Shown piece by piece: positions 7,560-15,160 of a stretch of 17,879 nt of DNA. Under the pieces are notes generated by a model that was given only the letters and a program-made list of their open reading frames with translations, did no database searches and had not been told where the DNA came from. The stretch spans positions 1 to 17,879 of the forward strand of contig JAGWKJ010000010.1 of assembly GCA_028865375.1 (NCBI GenBank). Direction: 5' to 3'. Position 1 is the stretch's first letter; each line of letters opens with the position of its first letter. A program made the position numbers and the translations under genes. The DNA is from Hyphomicrobiales bacterium. GTDB taxonomy: Bacteria > Pseudomonadota > Alphaproteobacteria > Rhizobiales > Beijerinckiaceae.

Positions 7560-7655
7560 GAGCGAAGCGAAGCGATCCAGTCGTACGAGAAGGGCGCGTC
7601 GCCTGACGGAAGGGCCTCTGGATTGCTTCGTCGCTGACGCTCCTCGCAAGGACGG
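7550..7655. repeat. Palindromic dispersed-repeat-like element (about 106 bp)
   Basis: The left arm begins CCGTCCTTGCGAGCGAAGCG and ends in GATCCAG. The right arm begins CTGGATTGCTTCG and ends in CCTCGCAAGGACGG, so the two ends are inverted copies: CCGTCCTTGCGAG matches perfectly and the inner part, ending in ATCCAG, is imperfect. The core 'TTGCGAGCGAAGCGAAGC.ATCCAG' is a widespread intergenic repeat motif that I recall from many alphaproteobacterial genomes. It may be a REP- or MITE-like element. No other copy was seen in this window. Confidence 0.7.
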
Positions 7656-7784
7656 ACAGGGCGCGATGGGAAACGCGGGATCGCGTCGGCGCTTCGGCGC
7701 GTCCGATGTCGTCCTCGCGACCGGGACATGGACCATCCCTGTGTGTCCCCGTTCACCTCCCACCACAGCGCGTGCCGCGCGGTG

Positions 7785-7840
7785 TCTCCTCCCCCGTGAA
7801 ACGGGGGAGGTGGCGAGCGATAGCCGAGACGGAGGGGGCG
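7785..7840. repeat. Second dispersed-repeat-like element with a strong hairpin
   Basis: A perfect 10-bp stem, CCTCCCCCGT with ACGGGGGAGG (7788-7797 and 7801-7810), closes on a GAA loop. It continues into GTGGCGAGCGATAGCCGAGA and then CGGAGGGGG. This composition (a C/G-run hairpin followed by a 'gcgagcgatagccga' tail) resembles a second intergenic repeat type common in alphaproteobacteria. It lies 98 bases before the trpB start. There is no U-run, so it is not a standard terminator. Confidence 0.55.
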
Positions 7841-7937
7841 CGCGGCGATTTCGCGCGAGCGCCGTTCCAGCGCCGCGCCCGGTTGCCCCCGCCGCGTCCC
7901 GCGGTCTAAGACGACGCGCCCGCGGAGCCAGATCGCC

Positions 7938-9155
7938 TTGGACCAGCCTCGCCCCAATTCCTTCCGCTCCGGACCCGACGCGCGCGGGCGCTTCGGCGAC
8001 TTCGGCGGGCGCTTCGTCGCCGAGACGCTGATGCCGCTCGTGCTCGAGCTCGAAAAGGCCTATGCCGCCGCCAAGGCGGACCCCGCCTTCCACGCGGAAT
8101 TGGCCGGCCTGCACAAGGACTACGTCGGCCGGCCGAGCCCGCTCTATTTCGCCGAGCGGCTGACGGCGCATCTGGGCGGCGCCAAGGTCTATTTCAAGCG
8201 CGACGAGCTCAACCACACCGGCGCGCACAAGATCAACAACGTGCTGGGCCAGATCCTGCTCGCCCGCCGCATGGGCAAGAAGCGCATCATCGCGGAGACG
8301 GGCGCCGGCCAGCACGGCGTGGCGACAGCCACCGCTTGCGCCAAATGGGGCCTCGATTGTGTCGTCTACATGGGCGCGGTCGACGTCGAGCGGCAGAAGC
8401 CCAACGTGTTCCGAATGAAGATGCTCGGCGCGACCGTCGTGCCGGTGCAGGCGGGCGCGCGCACGCTCAAGGACGCGATGAACGAGGCGCTGCGCGACTG
8501 GGTCACCAACGTCGCCGACACGTTCTATTGCATCGGCACGGCGGCCGGCCCCCATCCCTATCCCGCGATGGTGCGCGACTTCCAGTCGATCATCGGCGAG
8601 GAGACGCGCGCGCAGATGGCGGCCGCGGAAGGCCGGCTTCCAGACAGCCTCGTCGCCTGCATCGGGGGCGGGTCGAACGCGATCGGCCTGTTCCATCCCT
8701 TCCTCGACGACGCCGGCGTCGAGATCTTCGGCGTCGAGGCCGCCGGCCACGGCGTCGACGTGCCCAACGGCCACGCCGCCTCGCTGGCCGGCGGCCGGCC
8801 CGGCGTGCTGCACGGAAACCGCACCTATCTCCTGCAGGACGACGACGGGCAGATCCTCGAAGGCCATTCGATCTCGGCGGGCCTCGACTATCCCGGCATC
8901 GGCCCCGAACATTCGTGGCTGCGCGACGTCGGCCGCGTGAAGTACCTGTCGGCCACCGACAAGGAAGCGCTCGCCGCGTTCCAGCTCTGCGCCCGGCTCG
9001 AAGGAATCATCCCCGCGCTGGAGCCCGCCCACGCGCTCGCCCGCGTGATCGACCTCGCCGCGGAGCGTCCGAAGGACCATCTGATGGTGATGAACATGTG
9101 CGGCCGCGGCGACAAGGACATCTTCGCCGTCGCCGACCATCTCGGCGGGCTCTGA
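7938..9155 (+). CDS. trpB: Tryptophan synthase beta chain TrpB
   Basis: TrpB is the PLP enzyme that joins indole (passed from TrpA) and serine to make tryptophan. The 405-residue protein is of the TrpB1 type: GRFGDFGGRFVAETLMP near the N-terminus (17-33), the PLP lysine Lys98 in HTGAHKINNVLGQ, the catalytic Glu in AETGAGQHGVATA, the phosphate loop GGGSNAIG, and GRGDKD near the C-terminus. The start is a TTG at 7938, with GGAG about 11 bases upstream. The next in-frame Met is residue 32, inside the conserved domain, so the TTG is needed. Neither trpA nor trpF is adjacent, although alphaproteobacteria often carry trpFBA together. gapR follows 32 bases downstream. Confidence 0.96.
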   Translation: MDQPRPNSFRSGPDARGRFGDFGGRFVAETLMPLVLELEKAYAAAKADPAFHAELAGLHKDYVGRPSPLYFAERLTAHLGGAKVYFKRDELNHTGAHKINNVLGQILLARRMGKKRIIAETGAGQHGVATATACAKWGLDCVVYMGAVDVERQKPNVFRMKMLGATVVPVQAGARTLKDAMNEALRDWVTNVADTFYCIGTAAGPHPYPAMVRDFQSIIGEETRAQMAAAEGRLPDSLVACIGGGSNAIGLFHPFLDDAGVEIFGVEAAGHGVDVPNGHAASLAGGRPGVLHGNRTYLLQDDDGQILEGHSISAGLDYPGIGPEHSWLRDVGRVKYLSATDKEALAAFQLCARLEGIIPALEPAHALARVIDLAAERPKDHLMVMNMCGRGDKDIFAVADHLGGL

Positions 9156-9187
9156 AGCCCCCATCCGATCCCCGAAGGAAACACGAC

Positions 9188-9430
9188 ATGAACGCCGGAA
9201 CGCTGAACGCCGGGCACCTGCGCGCCTTCATCGAGCGCATCGAGAAGCTCGACGAGGAAAAGCGCGCGATCGCCGAGGACATCAAGGAAGTCTACGCCGA
9301 GGCCAAGGGCACCGGCTACGACGCCAAGGTCATGCGCAAGATCGTCGCGCTGCGCCGCCGCGACAAGGACGAGCGCCGCGAGGAGGAGGAGATCCTCGAC
9401 CTCTACCTGAACGCGCTCGGCATGGCGTGA
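9188..9430 (+). CDS. gapR: GapR family DNA-binding protein (DUF2312)
   Basis: This 80-residue protein matches the GapR/DUF2312 family. In Caulobacter, GapR is a nucleoid protein that clamps overtwisted DNA ahead of forks and polymerases and helps replication and segregation. The family core is plain here: a helix-forming N-terminal half (HLRAFIERIEKLDEEKRAIA), then EDIKEVYAEAKGTGYDAKVM, then a second basic/acidic helix (RKIVALRRRDKDERREEEEI) and the end LDLYLNALG. Charged heptad-like spacing fits a coiled-coil dimer. AAGGAA about 8 bases before the ATG is a good ribosome binding site. It follows trpB by 32 bases and may share its transcript. Its end is only 13 bases from the convergent hydrolase gene. 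Confidence 0.93.
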   Translation: MNAGTLNAGHLRAFIERIEKLDEEKRAIAEDIKEVYAEAKGTGYDAKVMRKIVALRRRDKDERREEEEILDLYLNALGMA

Positions 9431-9443
9431 GGCGCGGCGCGCG

Positions 9444-10481
9444 TCAGCCCGGATTGGCGTAGAATATGTGGTGGCCGATCCGGTCCTTGCGGCGCATGTA
9501 GCGCGCCCAATAGGGCCGCACGTAATTGGCGTGGTAGTTCAGCGCGTCGCCGACCGCCGGATTGTAATTGGCGCCCGCCACGGCGGCCTTGGCGACGCGC
9601 GTCGCCAGCGCCCAGGCCGCCGGCTCGAGGATGTCGAGCCGCTTGCCCTCGCAGGCGAAGGTGAACTGGCAGCCGAGATAGACGTTGGCGTTCTGGAACA
9701 CGACGCCGCACACGCTGTGCGGATAGAGCCCGCTGCGCAGCCGGTTGAGCACCACCTGTGCCACGGCGGCTTGGCCGGCGACCGGCTCGCTGCGCGCTTC
9801 GAAATAGACCGCCTCGGCGAGGCAATGGGTCTCGCTGGCCAACAGGCGGGGCGCGATCAGGGCGGCGAAATTCGGATGGGCCGCGAGCGCGACCGTGGTG
9901 GCGGGCTTGCCGGCGGGGACGGCGGGCTTGATCGCGGCGACCGCCGCCGTCGCGCCGCCGACGACCGCGGCCATGACGGGCAGGTCGTCCTCGGTCGCCG
10001 GCGTAGCGGTCGCCAAGGCCTCGGCGGCGGAGATCGCCGGCGTCGATCCGTCGCCGAATTGCAGCGATTGCATGTTCCGGAAGCCGGCGCGCTCGGCGCC
10101 GGTCGAAGCGCCGTCGCCGACGGACGCCGTCCGGCCGCCGCCGATCTTGGCGCTCATTTCCGGCCTGAGCGCGACGAAAGGATCGCTTCGGCCGTCGTCC
10201 ACGACGAGCGGCTCGGGGCCCGGCGGCGCCTTGAAGGCGATCTTCGGTTCGCCTTCCAAGGGCACGGCCTGGCGCGGCGCGGCCGAGCCGAGGCCGGCCG
10301 AGCCCGCCAGCGCGCCGGTGGGCGCGTAGTCGACCAGCACGACCCTGCCTTCGAAGGCTTGCGTGCGCGCCAGTGTCGAAGGTTCGGGACCGGCTTCCGC
10401 GGTCGTGGTCAGCATCAGCCCCGCGCCGAGGACCCAGGGCGCGAAGGCGAAGACCGTCCAGCCAAAACGCGATTGACGCAT
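9444..10481 (-). CDS. Cell wall hydrolase of the SleB/CwlJ (Hydrolase_2) family
   Basis: The 345-residue protein carries a C-terminal Hydrolase_2 domain (about 215-340), the domain of spore-cortex lytic enzymes that is also common in non-sporulating alphaproteobacteria, where it probably cuts peptidoglycan. CLAEAVYFEARSEPVAGQAA (220-239) holds the conserved Glu of the E-A-R motif (Glu228), followed by VAQVVLNRL, the QFTFACEG stretch and the final aromatic GHHIFYANPG. A signal peptide or N-terminal anchor spans 1-30. Residues 31-215 form a low-complexity Ala/Pro/Gly-rich spacer with no recognised domain, perhaps letting the domain reach the wall. No spore genes are near, so it is a housekeeping or growth-related hydrolase. 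It is the last gene of its strand run, 124 bases after ppdK. Confidence 0.88.
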   Translation of the reverse strand: MRQSRFGWTVFAFAPWVLGAGLMLTTTAEAGPEPSTLARTQAFEGRVVLVDYAPTGALAGSAGLGSAAPRQAVPLEGEPKIAFKAPPGPEPLVVDDGRSDPFVALRPEMSAKIGGGRTASVGDGASTGAERAGFRNMQSLQFGDGSTPAISAAEALATATPATEDDLPVMAAVVGGATAAVAAIKPAVPAGKPATTVALAAHPNFAALIAPRLLASETHCLAEAVYFEARSEPVAGQAAVAQVVLNRLRSGLYPHSVCGVVFQNANVYLGCQFTFACEGKRLDILEPAAWALATRVAKAAVAGANYNPAVGDALNYHANYVRPYWARYMRRKDRIGHHIFYANPG

Positions 10482-10532
10482 ACGCGACCCACGACCGACG
10501 GCCGCGCCGGCGCGCGGACACCCGGGCGGGAG

Positions 10533-10553
10533 TTAAAGCCGATTAGGCTTTAA
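10533..10553. promoter_or_regulatory. Perfect 8-bp inverted repeat between ppdK and the hydrolase gene
   Basis: TTAAAGCC (10533-10540) and GGCTTTAA (10546-10553) are perfect inverted copies around a 5-base GATTA centre. It lies 52 bases before the hydrolase ATG and just beyond the GC-rich hairpin after ppdK. It could be an operator for the hydrolase gene or a second stem of a transcription end region. It is the most A/T-rich inverted repeat in this part of the window. Confidence 0.45.
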
Positions 10554-10572
10554 GCGCCGTTACGCGCGCGAG

Positions 10573-10605
10573 GGGGCGGCGTCCCGAAAGGGGACGCGCC
10601 GCCCC
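10573..10605 (-). terminator. GC-rich hairpin directly after the ppdK stop
   Basis: GGGGCGGC plus GTCCC pairs with GGGAC plus GCCGCCCC, with a 2-base bulge and a GAAAG loop: 13 base pairs, immediately after the ppdK stop codon (10606-10608). There is no U-run after it in the minus direction. It is probably a 3' end stabiliser or a weak terminator. Confidence 0.55.
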
Positions 10606-13284
10606 TCAGGCGCTCGAAGCCGGCTTGCGCTTCAGCGAAGCCTGCGCCGCCGCGAGCCGCGCGATCGGCACGCGGAACGGCGAGCAGGACACATAGTCGA
10701 GCCCGACGCCGTCGACGAAGGCGATCGAGGCCGGGTCGCCGCCGTGCTCGCCGCAGATGCCGAGCTTGACGCCCGGCCGCGCGGCGCGGGCGCGCTCCGC
10801 GCCGATCCGCACCAGTTCGCCGACGCCCTCGGCGTCGATGGTCACGAACGGGTCGGCGGGCAGCAGGCCCTTGGCGACGTAGGTCGGCAGGAACGAGCCG
10901 GAATCGTCGCGCGAGAGCCCCAGCGTCGTCTGCGTGAGATCGTTGGTTCCGAACGAGAAGAACGCCGCCGCGCGCGAGATTTCGCCGGCGCGAAGCGCCG
11001 CGCGCGGCAATTCGATCATCGCGCCGACCGTGTAGCGGGGTCGCTCGCCGCGCTCCCGGGCGACCGCGTCGGCGGCCGCGTCGATGCGCGCCTTCACCGC
11101 CTCCAGTTCGGCGGCCGCCAGCACCAGCGGCACCATCACCTCGGCCTCGACCGGCGCGCCGGTGCGGGCCGCGGCGTCGAGCGCGCCCTCGAAGATCGCG
11201 CGCGCCTGCATGTCGGCGATCTCGGGATAGCGGACCGGGATGCGCGCGCCGCGGAAGCCGAGCATCGGATTGAACTCGTGCAGTTCGGCCACGCGCCGGC
11301 GCACGCGCTCCTCGCTCGCGCCCAGCGCCTTGGCGACCTCCGCGATCTCGGCGTCCCGCTGCGGCAGGAACTCGTGCAGCGGCGGGTCGAGCAAACGGAT
11401 CGTCACCGGCAGGCCGGCCATGATCGTGAACAGTTCTGCGAAGTCCGCCCGTTGCATCGGCAGGATCTTGGCGAGCGCCGCGGCGCGGCCGGCCTCGTCG
11501 TCGGCCAGGATCATCTCGCGCATCGCCAGGATGCGGTCGGCGTCGAAGAACATGTGCTCGGTGCGGCAGAGCCCGATGCCCTCCGCGCCGAAGCCGCGCG
11601 CCGCCTTGGCGTCGGCCGGCGTCTCGGCGTTGGCGCGCACCTTCATGCGGCGGGCGGAATCCGCCCAGCCCATCAGCTCGCCGAACTCGCCCGTCAGCTC
11701 GGGCCGCCGCAGCGTCGCGGCGCCCACCAGCACCTCGCCCGACGAGCCGTCGAGGGTGACGACGTCGCCCTCCCGCAGCGTCATGTCGCCGGCGACCATC
11801 GTCTTGGCCGCAGCATCGACGCGGATGCCGCCGGCGCCGCAGATGCACGGCTTGCCCATGCCGCGCGCCACCACGGCGGCGTGCGAGGTCATGCCGCCGC
11901 GCGTGGTCAAGATGCCTTCGGCCGCGTGCATGCCGTGGATGTCCTCGGGCGAGGTCTCCACCCGCACCAGCACGACCCTGCGGCCGGCGCGCGCCGCGGA
12001 TTCCGCGTCGTCGGCGGAAAACACGATGGCGCCGCAGGCGGCGCCGGGCGAGGCGGGCAGGCCGGTCGCCATCACGTCGCGCTTGGCGGCGGGATCGACG
12101 GTAGGGTGCAGGAGCTGGTCGAGCGATGCGGGCTCGATGCGCGCCACCGCGTCCTCGCGCGAGATCAGCCCCTCGCGCGCCATCTCGACGGCGATCCGGA
12201 CCGCGGCGGCGGCGGTCCGCTTGCCGTTGCGCGTCTGCAGCATCCACAGCTTGCCGCGTTCGATGGTGAACTCGATGTCCTGCATGTCGCGGTAATGGCG
12301 CTCGAGCAGGGCCATCGTGTCGCGCAATCGCGCGAACGCGGCGGGCATGACGGTCTCCAGCGACGGCGCCGTCGCGCCGGCCGCGATCCGCGCCGCCTCG
12401 GTGACGTTCTGGGGCGTGCGGATGCCCGCCACAACGTCCTCCCCCTGCGCGTTGACGAGGAACTCGCCGTAGATCGCCCGCTGGCCGGTCGAGGGATTGC
12501 GCGTGAAGGCGACGCCGGTCGCCGAATCGTCGCCCCTGTTGCCGAACACCATCGCCTGCACGTTGACGGCCGTGCCCCAAGCCTCGGGAATCGAATTGAG
12601 CTTGCGATAGGTGATCGCGCGCGCGTTCATCCAGGAGGAGAACACCGCGCCGACGGCGCCCCAGAGCTGCTCGCGCGGATCTTCCGGGAACGGCTTGCCG
12701 GTCGCCTCGATCACGTGCGCCTTGTAGCGCGCGATCGTCGCCTCGAGCGCGGCGGCGTCGAGGTCGACGTCCTCGGCCGCGCCGCGGCGCGCCTTTTCGT
12801 GGTCCAGGATGTCCTCGAACTCGTGACGTTCGATGCCCAGCACGACGTCCGAATACATCTGGATGAAGCGACGGTGGCTGTCGGCGGCGAAGCGGGCGTC
12901 TCCCGTCGCCTCGGCGATCGCGACGCGGGCGGCGTCGTTCAAGCCGAGGTTCAGCACGGTGTCCATCATGCCGGGCATCGAGGCGCGCGCGCCCGAGCGC
13001 ACCGACACCAGCAGCGGATCGGCGGCGTCGCCGAACGCCTTGCCCGCGACGCGGCCGATCTCGGCGAGCGCGGCCTCGACCTGCGACTTCAGCTCGGCGG
13101 GGAATTGGCGGCCGTTGGCGTAATAGTGCGTGCAGACCTCGGTCGTGATCGTGAAGCCGGGCGGCACGGGCAGGCCGAGGCTCGCCATGTCGGCCAAGTT
13201 GGCGCCCTTGCCGCCGAGCAGGTCGCGCATCGCGCCCGTGCCGTCCGCCTTGCCGCCGCCGAACCCATAGACCCACCGCGCCAT
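10606..13284 (-). CDS. ppdK: Pyruvate, phosphate dikinase PpdK
   Basis: PpdK interconverts pyruvate, ATP and phosphate with PEP, AMP and pyrophosphate, linking glycolysis and gluconeogenesis. From the ATG at 13284 it has 892 residues, the usual length for the bacterial enzyme. Its three parts are visible: an N-terminal nucleotide-binding domain (WVYGFGGGKADGTGAMRDLL, then GGKGANLADM), the swivelling phosphohistidine domain with TRGGMTSHAAV (catalytic His468, and Thr466, the regulatory position in plant and some bacterial enzymes), and the C-terminal PEP/pyruvate barrel ending in CGEHGGDP (Cys844, the proton donor). GGGGGAG 5 bases before this ATG is a strong ribosome binding site. A longer in-frame start at 13434 adds 50 residues unlike the family and is rejected. 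An intergenic palindrome lies upstream. Confidence 0.97.
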   Translation of the reverse strand: MARWVYGFGGGKADGTGAMRDLLGGKGANLADMASLGLPVPPGFTITTEVCTHYYANGRQFPAELKSQVEAALAEIGRVAGKAFGDAADPLLVSVRSGARASMPGMMDTVLNLGLNDAARVAIAEATGDARFAADSHRRFIQMYSDVVLGIERHEFEDILDHEKARRGAAEDVDLDAAALEATIARYKAHVIEATGKPFPEDPREQLWGAVGAVFSSWMNARAITYRKLNSIPEAWGTAVNVQAMVFGNRGDDSATGVAFTRNPSTGQRAIYGEFLVNAQGEDVVAGIRTPQNVTEAARIAAGATAPSLETVMPAAFARLRDTMALLERHYRDMQDIEFTIERGKLWMLQTRNGKRTAAAAVRIAVEMAREGLISREDAVARIEPASLDQLLHPTVDPAAKRDVMATGLPASPGAACGAIVFSADDAESAARAGRRVVLVRVETSPEDIHGMHAAEGILTTRGGMTSHAAVVARGMGKPCICGAGGIRVDAAAKTMVAGDMTLREGDVVTLDGSSGEVLVGAATLRRPELTGEFGELMGWADSARRMKVRANAETPADAKAARGFGAEGIGLCRTEHMFFDADRILAMREMILADDEAGRAAALAKILPMQRADFAELFTIMAGLPVTIRLLDPPLHEFLPQRDAEIAEVAKALGASEERVRRRVAELHEFNPMLGFRGARIPVRYPEIADMQARAIFEGALDAAARTGAPVEAEVMVPLVLAAAELEAVKARIDAAADAVARERGERPRYTVGAMIELPRAALRAGEISRAAAFFSFGTNDLTQTTLGLSRDDSGSFLPTYVAKGLLPADPFVTIDAEGVGELVRIGAERARAARPGVKLGICGEHGGDPASIAFVDGVGLDYVSCSPFRVPIARLAAAQASLKRKPASSA

Positions 13285-13348
13285 GATTCTCCCCCCGGCT
13301 CGTCGTGTCGCAGCGCGAAATGCCCCGTTCCAAGGATTGCTGCAAGGC

Positions 13349-13364
13349 ACAATCGGCCGATTGT
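13349..13364. promoter_or_regulatory. Perfect 16-bp palindrome upstream of ppdK (operator candidate)
   Basis: ACAATCGGCCGATTGT is a perfect 16-base palindrome in the 150-base gap between the HdeD-like gene and ppdK, about 65 bases before the ppdK ATG. Its size and placement fit a dimeric regulator's binding site. The regulator is unknown, and no paired promoter hexamers could be set with confidence. Confidence 0.5.
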
Positions 13365-13434
13365 CAGGGATAGGGGCGTTGGATCGGTCCAAACTCGAAC
13401 AGGCGTCCCGATGCGTCGGGCGGCTGGCGTCCAC

Positions 13435-14010
13435 TCAGAAGCGCGCCCGCAGTCCCCACGCGAAAGCGAGCCAGCCGGCGCCGTTGAACATCAGGTCGAC
13501 GCCCAGAAGCAGCCCCAGCGTGAATACCGAATTGGCCGGCCAACCGCTGACGATCACGAGGCCGAGCAACAGCGTCGTCACGCCGCCGAGTCCGACGATG
13601 AAGCGGGGGTGGTCGGCGGGCAGGCGGAAGGCATGGAACATCCGCACGAGCCCCGCCACGATCAGGCCGGCGCCCAAGAACAGCGTGAGGATCACGCTCG
13701 CCAGCAGCGGATTCACCAGCGCGAAGACGCCGGCGAACACGTTGAGCGCGCCGCCGATCACCCACAGGAAGAATCCGAGCCAGCCGCGCGCACGCAACGC
13801 GACCGCCATTTCTGCGGCGCCGGCGAGGATCAGCATGACGCCGTTGAAATAGACGGTCGCGCGCGTCGCCTCCGCCTCGAAGGCGATGGCCGCCGCGCCC
13901 AGCGCGAACAGCAGCGCGCCGAACGCCGCCAGCCAGGGCGAGGCGACCTGCAAGTGGCGGAGCGGTTCGGGGACTTGCGGTCCGCCGGCGGGCGTGTCGA
14001 CGTCGATCAT
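13435..14010 (-). CDS. HdeD-like (DUF308) membrane protein
   Basis: The 191-residue protein is almost entirely hydrophobic, with about six predicted membrane helices near 25-45, 52-72, 78-98, 105-125, 137-157 and 163-185, the layout of the HdeD/DUF308 family. HdeD takes part in acid resistance in E. coli, but the molecular function of most members is unknown. The repeated pattern 'G...L..G...' in the helices (for example ILAGAAEMAVALRARGW and LGAGLIVAGLVRMFHAF) is typical of the family. Its ATG overlaps the hrcA stop (ATGA at 14007-14010), so it should be translated with hrcA and is likely part of the same stress-linked transcript. Confidence 0.85.
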   Translation of the reverse strand: MIDVDTPAGGPQVPEPLRHLQVASPWLAAFGALLFALGAAAIAFEAEATRATVYFNGVMLILAGAAEMAVALRARGWLGFFLWVIGGALNVFAGVFALVNPLLASVILTLFLGAGLIVAGLVRMFHAFRLPADHPRFIVGLGGVTTLLLGLVIVSGWPANSVFTLGLLLGVDLMFNGAGWLAFAWGLRARF

Positions 14011-15116
14011 GGCTGCTCCCCTTCGGGCGCGGCGCGGCGGCGCATGAATTCGCCGACGAGCCGCGCGGTATAATCGACCATCGGCACGACGCGCGCATAG
14101 TCGAGACGGGTCGGCCCGATCACGCCCACCACGCCGACGATGCGCCGCTCGGCGTCGCGGAACGGCGCCGCGACGGTCGAGGATCCCGAAAGGGAGAACA
14201 GCCGGTTCTCGGACCCGATGTAGATGCGCACGCCGTCGGCGGCTTCCGCGCGCTCCAGCAGGTCGATCACCTCGGTGCGCCGTTCGAGGTCGGCGAACAG
14301 CTTGCGCAAGCGCTCGACGTCCTCGACGGCGGCCACGTCTTCGAGCAAGTTCGACTGGCCGCGCACGATCAGCTGGCGCCGGTGGCCTTCGGCGTCCGCC
14401 CAGGCGGCGAGGCCGGCGTCGACGAGCCTGCCGGCGAGCGCGTCCAATTCGCCCTGGTGGGCGCGGCGCTCGGCCTCGACCTCGCTGCGCGCCTCCGCCA
14501 GCGTGCGGCCGACCACGCGCGCGGCCAGCCAATTGCCGGCTTCGACGAGCGCGGAGGCCGGCAGCCCCGGGGGCGTCGGCACGACGCGGTTCTCGACCGC
14601 GCCGTCTTCGCCCACCAGGATCGCCAGCGCGCGGGAAGGGTCGAGTCGCACGAACTCGACGTGCTTCAGGCGCGGATTCTCCTTGGCGGTCAGCACGACG
14701 CCGGCGCCGCGCGCCACGCCCGACAGCAGCGCGCCCGCTTCGGCCAGCACGCCGTCGAGCGATTGGTCGCGGCCGGCGTCGTGCATCTGCCGCTCGATGC
14801 GCCGGCGCTCGCCCTGGTCGACGTCGCCGACTTGCAGCATCGTGTCGACGAAGAACCGCAATCCGCGTTCGGTGGGCAGGCGCCCCGCGCTTACGTGGGG
14901 CGAATAGACGAGGCCCAGCGTCTCGAGGTCCTGCATCACGTTGCGCACGGATGCTGGCGACAGCGCCATCGGCAGCGCGCGCGCCAAGTTGCGCGAGCCC
15001 AACGGTTCGCCGGTCTCGACGTAGAACTCGACGACGCGGCGCAGCACCTCGCGCGCCCTCGCGTCGAGGGTCGCGAACTGGCCGGAGGCGCCGGACCGGG
15101 GGCTGGCGTCGTTCAT
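14007..15116 (-). CDS. hrcA: Heat-inducible transcription repressor HrcA
   Basis: HrcA represses groESL and sometimes dnaK by binding the CIRCE element, and its activity depends on GroEL. The 369-residue protein has the winged-helix N-terminus (LDARAREVLRRVVEFYVETG at 17-36, EPLGSRNLAR, then SPASVRNVMQDLETLGLV) and the conserved SAGRLPTERGLRFFVD (76-91). The C-terminal GAF-like domain includes GSENRLFSLSGSS and the terminal GVVGVIGPTRLDYARVV. The ATG at 15116 is used, although no clear ribosome binding site precedes it. Often hrcA is followed by grpE, but here it is followed by an HdeD-like gene. I found no CIRCE-like inverted repeat in the window, so its targets lie elsewhere. Confidence 0.96.
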   Translation of the reverse strand: MNDASPRSGASGQFATLDARAREVLRRVVEFYVETGEPLGSRNLARALPMALSPASVRNVMQDLETLGLVYSPHVSAGRLPTERGLRFFVDTMLQVGDVDQGERRRIERQMHDAGRDQSLDGVLAEAGALLSGVARGAGVVLTAKENPRLKHVEFVRLDPSRALAILVGEDGAVENRVVPTPPGLPASALVEAGNWLAARVVGRTLAEARSEVEAERRAHQGELDALAGRLVDAGLAAWADAEGHRRQLIVRGQSNLLEDVAAVEDVERLRKLFADLERRTEVIDLLERAEAADGVRIYIGSENRLFSLSGSSTVAAPFRDAERRIVGVVGVIGPTRLDYARVVPMVDYTARLVGEFMRRRAAPEGEQP

Positions 15117-15160
15117 GGAGAGAAGATGGCCGCGGCCGGCGGCGCTGGCAAGGCCGGGCG

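Larger units (their letters stand above)
7321..7937. other. Large intergenic spacer between the carboxypeptidase gene and trpB
   Basis: These 617 bases hold no convincing gene. The left part (7321-7510) is upstream of the carboxypeptidase gene and holds a candidate promoter. The middle and right parts carry two dispersed-repeat-like palindromes (7550-7655 and 7785-7840) and a short tandem duplication (7515-7559). The last 100 bases lead into trpB and show no clear promoter hexamers or trp leader peptide. Confidence 0.7.

Noticed and set aside
7550..7840. The spacer repeats as a possible CRISPR array
   Set aside because: The repeats are inverted and of two different kinds, with no regular direct-repeat/spacer pattern and no cas genes.
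5929..8031. A 700-codon plus-strand open frame across the carboxypeptidase gene and the repeat spacer
   Set aside because: It overlaps the carboxypeptidase, which has all three catalytic motifs, and also the repeats. Its translation is low-complexity and Arg-rich.
13285..13434. An upstream in-frame start for ppdK adding 50 residues
   Set aside because: The extra residues do not match the family, they would cover the palindrome and promoter region, and the ATG at 13284 has a strong ribosome binding site.
10744..14073. A very long open frame (about 1,100 codons) on the plus strand opposite ppdK and the HdeD-like gene
   Set aside because: It is antisense to well-supported genes, and its Arg/His/Gly/Ala-rich translation is typical of a GC-rich shadow frame. 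No domain is recognisable.
15117..15160. Search for a CIRCE element (TTAGCACTC and its inverted copy) near hrcA
   Set aside because: No matching inverted repeat is present upstream of hrcA or elsewhere in the window.
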